The notes under the pieces: generated by a model
Database searches by the model: none
What the model saw: only the letters and a program-made list of their open reading frames with translations
Told to the model about the DNA's origin: nothing
Shown: positions 15,683 to 23,345 of the stretch, piece by piece
How the letters are laid out: every line of letters begins with the position of its first letter
Position numbering within the stretch: the stretch's first letter is position 1
Assembly: GCA_038237225.1 (NCBI GenBank)
Contig: JBBRYX010000007.1
Span: 1 to 64,000, forward strand
Reading direction: 5' to 3'
Length of the DNA stretch: 64,000 nucleotides
Source: DASVUC01 sp038237225
GTDB taxonomy: Bacteria; Planctomycetota; Phycisphaerae; Tepidisphaerales; Tepidisphaeraceae
Translations under genes and position numbers: made by a program

Positions 15683-17120
15683 GATTGACGAAGAGGTTCA
15701 GATCGACCGTGCACCTCGCCGTGACGAATCACCTCTTGCGGCAAGTGCAAAACCTCAGACAGGAAGCCGGTCCGGTGGAGTCTTCTGTCCGCCGGATTGG
15801 CGAGGCGTTAGCCTCCGAAGACGCTGAAGGGTCGGCGACGCCGGAGCTTCTTGAACAGCTCCGTGCAAGTGGATGCGAGGCGGACGAATCCGACTTGCCT
15901 CCGCGCAGGAAGGGCGCCGAAAACCCAAGAGCGGATAGGACTGGCGTGAGCCAGTGCAGGGGCTGATGATTCCCGCGGTGTCGAGACCACGGGTCTGCGC
16001 GTTCACTCACACGCGCCCGACAAACCTGAAAGAGGGATAAACCTAAGGCAGGATCGCTCGTGCATTAGCGTGTGCGCGCGGACCCCTGGCGGAGCAAAGC
16101 CCGGAAGTCGAACTCGGTTCACTCTCGATTGGGTGCTGGTGAACAATTCGAAAGAACACCAGCAAGCGATCAGCCGACGAAAAAGGTCGGTGAGAATGAT
16201 CGGGCGAACGGCAAGCGGGATGAGATGCTCGCGAAAGCGCCGCATCGGTCGTCAGCGGGATCAAACCTGCGAAAGGATTGCTGAACCCCAGGAGCGCCGC
16301 CGGGCGGAAAACCGTTCGGCAGGTCGCGCAGTCCAGTGTGCGGGTAGCGGAACGCCGCGTTAAAAGGAGCCGCGGCGCATGACTCGCAGTGGACAACGGA
16401 CCGATTGATGCAGTCTGGCGTGGTTGGTCAGCCGAGGGATTGCGACTGGTGCACCTTCCGCTGACAGGACTGACGACGCCTTGGTGCTATGACCGCTGAA
16501 CCGGCGCAAGTCGGGGACGCGCCCGAATCAAGGGATGAGTCGAGGCACGCAAGGTTTTTCGCAGTTGCCACATGCCGGCCTGCACCCATCGCGTTCGACG
16601 GCGTAAAACCGCAAGGACGAGGTTTGCTGATGACTTGCGCTAGAGGGAAGCGCGGGCGGTACGCTGAACGTCGAAGCGGGAGCGATCGGGAGTCGGCATC
16701 TTCCGATCAGCGCGTCGCGATTGAGCGCGCTGTAGGGACAAGAACCTCAAGAGAGGCGCTCGGCTGGAGTGAATCCACCAAGGATATTCCTCAACCGAGC
16801 CGGCCGTGTCTGGACAGGCACGCCGAGGCGTGGTTGAATTCGCATGGCGCTGGTTCCGACGCGAAACGGGTGAATGCGTCCGGTGCCGGCAACTCGAAGG
16901 TCGCTGGTCTCCAAGCCAATAAGGGACTTGGCGCTTCGGGCGGAGTTATGCGAGTCGGCGAAGCGCTGGGCGTGGGTTCGAGTTCAGTCTGGCAACGGAC
17001 GCTCGAACGCCGGCATGAGTCGCAAACCTCTGAAGAGGCAAAGCGGGTCGCGTAAGAATCTCTTCGATCGGGAAGTACTAAGACTCGGGCGGCTGATTGC
17101 TTCAGCCGCCCTTGTTGTTG
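15683..17120 (+). ncRNA. Candidate large structured non-coding RNA, ~1.4 kb, not matching any class I know
   Basis: No convincing protein gene lies in 15.55-17.30 kb. The plus strand shows a chain of local hairpins. Examples are TCCGGTGG/CCGCCGGA (15771-15796), ACTGGC-GTGA-GCCAGT (15940-15955), GCGCGT/ACGCGC (15997-16016), and GCTGGTG/CACCAGC enclosing TTC-GAAA-GAA (16135-16163). Others are a nested GATCA/TGATC plus CCGAC/GTCGG (16168-16201), CGC-GAAA-GCG near 16230, and a long arm 16331-16394 with GTCCA/TGGAC, TGCG/CGCA and GCCGCG/CGCGGC. Loops are often GNRA. The ends pair with each other: CGAAGAGGTTC (15689-15699) with GAATCTCTTCG (17056-17066), extended by GAT/ATC. A 10-bp terminator follows. 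I see no RNase P, tmRNA, SRP, group I or group II signatures. The promoter is not clear. Architecture recalls OLE, GOLLD or ROOL, without sequence identity that I can see. Confidence 0.72.
17087..17120 (+). terminator. Intrinsic terminator of the large RNA
   Basis: The perfect 10-bp stem GGGCGGCTGA-TTGCT-TCAGCCGCCC is followed by TTGTTGTTG. It lies 20 bases after the 3' strand of the RNA closing stem. Confidence 0.85.
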
Positions 17121-17127
17121 GGTAAGC

Positions 17128-17295
17128 ATGAACTCCGAAGCATGAAATGCGAAGCACGAAATGCGAAGCACGGAACGCGAAATGCGAAATAGAGTCGAAA
17201 CAGCAAACCAGAAAGGGGAAAACAAGCGCGGAAATATTTCTTCTTTGAATTTGCCGATGGTTTCGGATTTCGTACTTCGGATTTCGTGTTTGCGT
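17128..17295. repeat. Family D repeat (GAAGCACGAAATGC type)
   Basis: Units such as GAAGCACGAAATGCGAAGC run at 17137-17190. A partly inverted partner (TTTCGTACTTCGGATTTCGTG) lies at 17268-17290. No gene is seen in this stretch. Confidence 0.6.
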
Positions 17296-17299
17296 CAAC

Positions 17300-19441
17300 C
17301 TATCCGGGCATGACGTTGACGGGGCGATATGGAATGCCGAACGTGCTCATGGCGATGGATGTGACGAGCCAGAAGCCGGCAGCCATCGATTCGCCGACAA
17401 TCAAACCGATGAAGAAAGGGCGGGCGGCGAGATAGCCTCTCGGGCCGGTGAATCTCACGATGAGTATTTTGGCCAGCCAGCCCCAGAAGAAGCTGAACCA
17501 GAGATGGTCGCCGGGGTAGGTGTCGAGCATGAGGTAGCCGATGGGGTGGAGGGGGAAGGCGGTGAAGCGGAGGCGGAGGAAGCTGAGGGCGCTGGTGACG
17601 GCGAATCCGATGGAAAGGTGCAGGGCCGATGAGTGGGGCTGGGGGAAATTCTGGCGGTTGTATTGAAGGGTCGAGCCGACGATGGCGCCGTTGGGATTTT
17701 CGACGCCCCAATCGTTGATCGGGAGGCGGGCGGAAATGTCCTGGGTCCAGGCATAGTGGTATTCGGTCCAGAGGGTGGAGGCGAGGGAGAGGAAGTAGCC
17801 AAATACCAGCGACAGCGCGAGTAGCATTAGGAACAATTTCTTGCGCTGGTTGTCCGTTGCCCGTGGTCCGTTGTCCGTGGTGAGGGTTTTGTCGGCGAGG
17901 TAAAGCGAATGCGAGGCGTAAACGGGGACGATTTCACGGAAGTCATAGTGCTGGCATTGAAGGAATGAGGTGATGTAGTAGCTTTGGGTGCTGATGGGGT
18001 AGGAGAAGCCGGCTCGGACGAGGAGTTGCCAGGGGTAGTAGATGGGGACCTGGAGTTGGCCGTAGAGCAGGCCGGTCTCGGCGATGAACTTGGTGATGAT
18101 GATGAAGAGGAAAAGCAGCAGGAGGACCGAGACGGTGGAAGCGAGGACGCTCGCGCCGGCGGCGGTGAGCCAGGCGATCATGACCAATATCGAGATCAGG
18201 GTGAGGTAGCCGGCGGTGCGGTAGGAAAGATACGATTCCTGAAACGTGAAACGTGAAACGTGACGGGTAGGAATTGTGGCGGCGCTTTGAGCGAACGATC
18301 CTTCTTCGTCACGTTTCACGTCTTCACGTTTCACGCGGCCGAAGGGCGCTCCCATCTGGCGCAGCACCATGGCCCAGTGTTTTCTGCCGATCCAGACGGC
18401 GGCGAGGAAGTAGGCGATGAGGCCGCCGAAATGCTGGTCGTGTTGGCCGTAGACTTCGGGGTCGCCGGTGAAGGAACCGAGCCACATTCTTTGGGCTTGG
18501 CGGAAGAGGAAGAAAAACCACATGCTGAAGGCGATGCTGGTGGGCATGAAGTAGCTGACGCCGACGACCGTGAAAAAGATGGCGGCATCCATCATCTTGT
18601 AATGCACGTAACTCCACGGCGGCTCGCTGAAGAGCTGAGGCTGATGGTAGTAGTTCCAGATTTCCGGGAATATTTTAGGATGGTAACGCGCGAAGCCGTT
18701 CCAGAGATGCAGGCCGAAGACCGCGAAGAAGGCGAGCCAGAACCAGGGGCGGGCGAAGGTGGAGTTGAGAAGTTTTCCTCTTTCCGGAGGCTCGAGAAGA
18801 GACAGGTAGATCTGCGCGAGCGGGAAGGCCAGGCGCTCGTTCTCCACCCATTGCTTGCGGACGATCACCATGAGGCAGATGAGGCATGTGAAAAGCGCGG
18901 CGAAGAAGATGCCCCACGATAAGGCTGGGGTTATCCACGCGGCGTACGGGATCGGTGATGACTGGGTCCAGCGGCCGGTGTAGTCGGTGACGATGGGATC
19001 GGTCATCCAGTCGGCGGGGCTGTTGCCGGTAAAGGTGGGATAGAGCCAGCGCGGGATGTGGAAGGTCTGGTAAAGGTCCATCCACTGTTTGTAGGTTTGA
19101 AGCGTCTTGAACGGCACGATGAGGGAGGGCGGGAAGTAACGCATGAGGCCTGAGCTGGGGAGCGCGCAGCTCACGAGTGTCATCGAGAACGCGACGGTGA
19201 TTTCGGCAGCGGTGAAGGCGCGGTCCGGCCACCAGCGCGAGAGCGGGCCGTTGATGCAGAGGGTGAAAAGGAAGAGCAGCATCACGACGGCGAGGGGAAA
19301 ATTGTTGCCAATCAGGTAGGTGTTGTTGAGGGCGTAGTCGTTGTAGGGAGTGAGCGTGCAGATGAGGGTGACGCCGCAGAGGCCGAGAAGGATGGAGCGG
19401 GCGGTGATGGAGGAACGGCCATGCGGAAGCGGGGCGGGCAC
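17300..19441 (-). CDS. DUF6785-type multi-pass membrane protein (OPT-like), function unknown
   Basis: 713 residues with about fourteen hydrophobic segments, starting ARSILLGLCGVTLICTLTPY. The segment WVENERLAFPLAQIYLSL and the region SYFMPTSIAFSMWFFFLFRQ are typical of the large DUF6784/DUF6785 membrane proteins of planctomycetes and verrucomicrobia, which resemble oligopeptide transporters. Substrate unknown. Two repeat insertions are read in frame in loops: a family C pair (18241-18336, giving VKREDVKRDEEG and HVSRFTFQE) and a family B unit (17850-17880, giving TTDNGPRATDN). These add residues that a homologue without repeats should lack. Confidence 0.8.
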   Translation of the reverse strand: MPAPLPHGRSSITARSILLGLCGVTLICTLTPYNDYALNNTYLIGNNFPLAVVMLLFLFTLCINGPLSRWWPDRAFTAAEITVAFSMTLVSCALPSSGLMRYFPPSLIVPFKTLQTYKQWMDLYQTFHIPRWLYPTFTGNSPADWMTDPIVTDYTGRWTQSSPIPYAAWITPALSWGIFFAALFTCLICLMVIVRKQWVENERLAFPLAQIYLSLLEPPERGKLLNSTFARPWFWLAFFAVFGLHLWNGFARYHPKIFPEIWNYYHQPQLFSEPPWSYVHYKMMDAAIFFTVVGVSYFMPTSIAFSMWFFFLFRQAQRMWLGSFTGDPEVYGQHDQHFGGLIAYFLAAVWIGRKHWAMVLRQMGAPFGRVKREDVKRDEEGSFAQSAATIPTRHVSRFTFQESYLSYRTAGYLTLISILVMIAWLTAAGASVLASTVSVLLLLFLFIIITKFIAETGLLYGQLQVPIYYPWQLLVRAGFSYPISTQSYYITSFLQCQHYDFREIVPVYASHSLYLADKTLTTDNGPRATDNQRKKLFLMLLALSLVFGYFLSLASTLWTEYHYAWTQDISARLPINDWGVENPNGAIVGSTLQYNRQNFPQPHSSALHLSIGFAVTSALSFLRLRFTAFPLHPIGYLMLDTYPGDHLWFSFFWGWLAKILIVRFTGPRGYLAARPFFIGLIVGESMAAGFWLVTSIAMSTFGIPYRPVNVMPG
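17850..17880. repeat. Family B repeat inside the DUF6785 gene
   Basis: TTGTCCGTTGCCCGTGGTCC and TTGTCCGTGG units, in frame with the membrane-protein gene. Confidence 0.7.
18241..18336. repeat. Family C inverted pair inside the DUF6785 gene
   Basis: GAAACGTGAAACGTGAAACG at 18241-18260 faces CACGTTTCACGTCTTCACG and CGTTTCACG at 18310-18336. They form an inverted pair with a ~45-base centre, all kept in frame. Confidence 0.75.
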
Positions 19442-19628
19442 GTGGGGGAGATTGTCGGGGAGCCGGTGTGGATTTTCAATTCATTCCCTTGAAGCAGATG
19501 CGGTGCTGGTGGAGGTACTGAAAATAATTTCGCCTTTGACCGTAACGAAGTGCAAAAGTTTCTGGTCTAATGCCGCCCGTCCGGCGGACCAGAGGGGCGG
19601 TGGCGATGGCCGGCGGTAACGGAGTCGC

Positions 19629-20387
19629 GTGGAGCACTATCTTTCTTATATGCGCGAAGGGATCAGCGCCTTTTTCCGGCGCATCGGCGAGGGCGGGAAC
19701 GCACCAACGAGCGAACGGGAGCGCGAGCTGAATCTAGCGCTTCGCGGCTACCCGGAGAATCACAACTATAAAATTCGCGGCGGCACACTGGCGCCGTGCA
19801 TGAACCTTCACAGGCGCTGGCGAATCATCGCGCCGCTGCTTCCCAATCCTTTGACGAGCCTTCTGGACATCGGCAGTTCCAAGGGTTTTTTCGTCCTGAG
19901 CGCGGCTCGCCGCGAGGGGTGCGAACGCGCCGTGGGGATCGATGTCCATGAACCCTTCATTCGAACGTCGAACGAGGTGCGGGATTTTCTCAAGCAGCCG
20001 AATGCGACGTTTCACTTAGCGGGGTTGAAGCAGGTTGCCGACGATCCCGCGCAATTTGGCGGGCCGTTTCAAACGGTGATGCTGCTGAATGTATATCACT
20101 ATCTCTACTGGGGAAGCGGGCTGGATTCGACCGCGTGCCGCGATCACGCGAAGCTGTTTTCCCGGCTGGCGAAGGTGTGCGTGCAGCGGCTGATTTTTTC
20201 AAGCCCGCTGGAGGTGCCGGAGTGTCCGGGCGAGATTCAGCGGCTTGCCGAGCAATCCGGGGGCGGCGCGGAATACACCGCGGAAAAATTCCTGGCCGCG
20301 GCGAGAAAGTTCTTTGAGGTTCGGGAAGTCGGGCGCTCCGGACGAAGGCCGGTGTTCTCGATGGAGAAGCGGGCTTCGGCTGGATGA
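19629..20387 (+). CDS. Class I SAM-dependent methyltransferase-like protein
   Basis: LLDIGSSKGFFVLSAARREG (about residues 79-98) is motif I of a Rossmann methyltransferase, with AVGIDVHEPF as motif II and VMLLNVYHYLY as the motif IV region. 252 residues, soluble. Substrate unknown; it may act on a small molecule or lipid. The GTG at 19629 follows a weak GGAG site; ATG 19650 is an alternative. Its stop overlaps the region just before the next exported protein, so the two may be co-transcribed. Confidence 0.75.
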   Translation: MEHYLSYMREGISAFFRRIGEGGNAPTSERERELNLALRGYPENHNYKIRGGTLAPCMNLHRRWRIIAPLLPNPLTSLLDIGSSKGFFVLSAARREGCERAVGIDVHEPFIRTSNEVRDFLKQPNATFHLAGLKQVADDPAQFGGPFQTVMLLNVYHYLYWGSGLDSTACRDHAKLFSRLAKVCVQRLIFSSPLEVPECPGEIQRLAEQSGGGAEYTAEKFLAAARKFFEVREVGRSGRRPVFSMEKRASAG

Positions 20388-20419
20388 TGACAAGAGGGGC
20401 GGACTCTGTGAGGACAGAT

Positions 20420-23260
20420 ATGATGACGAAAGTTTTTGCCGGCGCGGTACTGGGATGCTTGCTGGTTCTGGTGGGGGAGGCGCGGGGGGCGGGGCGGGTG
20501 GAGGTGGTGAACAATCAGCCGTTTGCGGTTTATCAGCCTGTGCGAATTCGTGGGATAAACGCGGAGGTGGGGAATGCGGACGGGAAGAGGCAGGGGGTGG
20601 GGGATGATCTGGTCATCCTGGCGGATGTGGGGGTGGGGCAGACGCAGAATGCGAACATTACAGGGGCGGAGGGTTCAAAGTGGCAATTGGTGGTGGAGGC
20701 GGACGGCGAGGGAATCGGCATGAAGTTGAACGGGAAGGATCTGGGGACGCTGGCTTGGGATGTCGTGGTGGAGCGGGTGACCAAGACGCAGGCGGAGTAT
20801 GTCTCGACGAAACGGAAATTTAATGAATCATTTAAGGCGATGCCGCTGAAGTTTGAGAAGAGCAAGACCGGGGAACTGCTCGACACGTGGACGGCCAAGG
20901 GGGAGAAGGACGGGGTGGCGTTGGCGTTCGAGGTAAATGCTTTTCATGCGGGGTTTTTGGATGCGAACGTGACGTTCACGAACAAGAGTGCGCCGACAAA
21001 GAACGTTTATGCGGCGGTGGTGTGCCGATGGGAACAGACGGCGGCGGATCGGCACGAGCTGCGGACGGTGAATTACAACAACGAGGTGCTGCCGCTGGGG
21101 GCTGGGAAGTCGACGCCGTTTCGGGAGGGGACGGAGCGGCACTTGTATGTGATGCGAGGAACGGATTGGATCAAGACGCCGCTGCAAGGAGGAGGGACGG
21201 CGGCGTGGCTCAATGATTTTACGCCTTCCTTTACGGTGCATAAGGAGAAAACGGCAAAGCAGCCGGCGCGGTGGGTGGGGGCGAATACGGCACAGTTGGG
21301 GCAGGAAGCGCAGGTTTCCAAGAACGCGCTTTATTCCATTACGGAAATTGCTCGGCCGAATATTAAGTCGTATCGGTCACGGCTGGATGACAACGTATTG
21401 CCGCAGCATGGCGAGGATCCCCTCACGATCTCATCGCGGCTGATTTTGAGCAGCGGGGTGATGACGGACGAGCAGGTGGATCAGGCGTTTGTGGCGATGA
21501 CAGGGTATCGGCATCAGGAGCCAACGAAGGAGGGAATTCGCTATTCCATTGGGGTGCCTTATACAAAGTTTGGGACGAACTATTTTCCGTACTCAACCTT
21601 GGGAGAGAATTTTATCAACCTGCGGATTCCGGGGATGAGCAAGGAGGGGTATTGGCCGCTGGCGCCGGAGACGGTGAATCAGTGGAAGCTGTTTGCGGAT
21701 GACATCAAGCGCGATCTGCGGATTTTGAAGGCGATGGGATTTGAGATCTCGCGCCTGCATCACCTGGAACTGATCTGGGACAAGGATCCGAAGACCAACA
21801 AGCCTTACGTGGAGGAGGCGAAGCGGTGGCAGTATCTGGATTTTTATTTTGGGGAGTTGAAAGCGCTGGGGTTGAAGGCGCTGTTGGATGTGAAGCTGAC
21901 GCCGGCGGAAACGGCGGAGTTGGTGGCGCGGTATCGGCCGCAGGTCGAGGGGGTGGAGATTGATAATGAAGTGGTGCTGTTCATGATTCCCGATGGTGAT
22001 GTGCAGTATTGGAAGGATGTTTATGAGGCGGTGAAGAAGGTAGCGCCGGAGATACCGGTGCATCTGACGGGGCACACGAATACGGGTGCGTTTGCCCGGC
22101 TGGTGAAGCTGGGGGTGCCGTTTGATAAGGTGGGGGCGCATGCTTACATGGATGCGGTGGAGGCAATCCCGAGTTCGCGGGATTATGGGCTGGCGGTTGC
22201 GGATTATGCGTCGTCGCTGAACAAGGAGCCCGTCATCACCGAGTGGAACTGGAGGTTTCTGACGCGGATGAGTTTCGAGGATCGGGCTAAGGTGTATCCG
22301 CCGATTTTTGAGAACGTGCTGAAAACGAAGTGCATGCCGACGATGTATCAGTTTCAGTTCCAGGATTCTCTGGCGATGAATCCGGCGGGGCTGAAGGGAA
22401 TGCGGAGGTATGAGCAGATTCTGCTGAGCAGGCGCCCGAAGCCTGAGGCGTTTGAGATGATGAAGTTGATTACGAAGTATGCGTCGCCGAATCATCCGAA
22501 CCGGCAATTGGATGTGCCGGTGTTGGATGTGGAGGCGGATGGGGAGGGGAAGGCGGAGTTGAAGTTCAGCGTCACGGACATTGGGGATGAGATCCTGGCA
22601 TTGAACGCGCGTGTGGAGACGCCGGCGGGCGTGATGGTGGAATCGGATGCGCAGCGGATGACGCTGGGGCCGAAGGGGACGTGGTTTGTACCGGTGAAGG
22701 TTTCGCTTGCGAAGGATGCGAAGCCGGGATTTTATCATGTGTTTGTGCGGATCGAGGGGCCGAAGGAGTTGCTGCGGTATGGGTGGGGGATCGTGCGGAA
22801 GGCAGGGCCGCCGGAGATGGATCGGGAGGTAAGCGAGAAGTCGAAGGTGAAGTATGAGGATGGGGCACTGGATTTTGATTTGAATCGGCCGGTGACGGTG
22901 GTGTATGCGAAGGATTGCACGCCGATGGAGCTGGAGAGCGCGTGGACAATATTCATTACGCTGGAGTCGGCGACCGGGCGGGTTGTGGAAATTGCGGAGG
23001 ATGATCAGGAACCTGCGACGGTGGAAGGGCGGGCGAAGATTATCGTGAAGTCCGCAAAGGGGGAGGCGGCAGGGGGGGCGGTGAAGCGTTTGGGTTCGGA
23101 TGAACTGGTCATCACCGGAGAGAAACCTGAGGATGTGGCGATGGCGGCGATGGATTTTGCGCTGCGGTATTGGAAGAACGCGAAGGACTCGGCGGCCCGA
23201 AGGGTGGGATTGACGGAGCAGTCAAGTGGAAAGAGCGGGGTTAAGACGGATTTGGAGTAG
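20420..23260 (+). CDS. Large exported protein with clan-A glycoside-hydrolase-like barrel
   Basis: About 946 residues. The start at 20420 follows AGGA by five bases and gives a signal peptide (VFAGAVLGCLLVLVGEARG). The N-terminal ~350 residues look like beta-sandwich. A TIM-barrel region follows, with VEIDNEVVLF (E517) and VITEWNWRF (E608), placed like the acid/base and nucleophile of clan GH-A enzymes such as GH39 or GH5. The C-terminal ~200 residues are beta-rich. The exact family is not recognised. It sits just before a GH2 enzyme, so both may degrade the same polysaccharide. Confidence 0.7.
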   Translation: MMTKVFAGAVLGCLLVLVGEARGAGRVEVVNNQPFAVYQPVRIRGINAEVGNADGKRQGVGDDLVILADVGVGQTQNANITGAEGSKWQLVVEADGEGIGMKLNGKDLGTLAWDVVVERVTKTQAEYVSTKRKFNESFKAMPLKFEKSKTGELLDTWTAKGEKDGVALAFEVNAFHAGFLDANVTFTNKSAPTKNVYAAVVCRWEQTAADRHELRTVNYNNEVLPLGAGKSTPFREGTERHLYVMRGTDWIKTPLQGGGTAAWLNDFTPSFTVHKEKTAKQPARWVGANTAQLGQEAQVSKNALYSITEIARPNIKSYRSRLDDNVLPQHGEDPLTISSRLILSSGVMTDEQVDQAFVAMTGYRHQEPTKEGIRYSIGVPYTKFGTNYFPYSTLGENFINLRIPGMSKEGYWPLAPETVNQWKLFADDIKRDLRILKAMGFEISRLHHLELIWDKDPKTNKPYVEEAKRWQYLDFYFGELKALGLKALLDVKLTPAETAELVARYRPQVEGVEIDNEVVLFMIPDGDVQYWKDVYEAVKKVAPEIPVHLTGHTNTGAFARLVKLGVPFDKVGAHAYMDAVEAIPSSRDYGLAVADYASSLNKEPVITEWNWRFLTRMSFEDRAKVYPPIFENVLKTKCMPTMYQFQFQDSLAMNPAGLKGMRRYEQILLSRRPKPEAFEMMKLITKYASPNHPNRQLDVPVLDVEADGEGKAELKFSVTDIGDEILALNARVETPAGVMVESDAQRMTLGPKGTWFVPVKVSLAKDAKPGFYHVFVRIEGPKELLRYGWGIVRKAGPPEMDREVSEKSKVKYEDGALDFDLNRPVTVVYAKDCTPMELESAWTIFITLESATGRVVEIAEDDQEPATVEGRAKIIVKSAKGEAAGGAVKRLGSDELVITGEKPEDVAMAAMDFALRYWKNAKDSAARRVGLTEQSSGKSGVKTDLE

Positions 23261-23268
23261 ATTTTTTT

Positions 23269-23328
23269 GTAGCACGGGCATCTTGCCCGTATTGCGAATC
23301 GCCAACACGGGCAAGATGCCCATGCTAC
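23269..23328. repeat. Family A palindrome between the two glycoside hydrolase genes
   Basis: GTAGCACGGGCATCTTGCCC and its inverted partner ending GCCCATGCTAC, with a short centre. Confidence 0.85.
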
Positions 23329-23345
23329 GGAAGAGAGAAGCATCC

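Noticed and set aside
16489..17055. 188-aa open frame inside the large RNA region
   Set aside because: Low-complexity, no domain, no ribosome site, and it crosses several perfect hairpins. In GC-rich DNA such a frame is expected by chance.
15683..17120. RNase P RNA, tmRNA, SRP RNA or group I/II intron
   Set aside because: None of the conserved core motifs I know for these (for example the RNase P GAGGAAAGTCC block, a tmRNA tRNA-like end or an intron domain V) is present, and the size is wrong for most.
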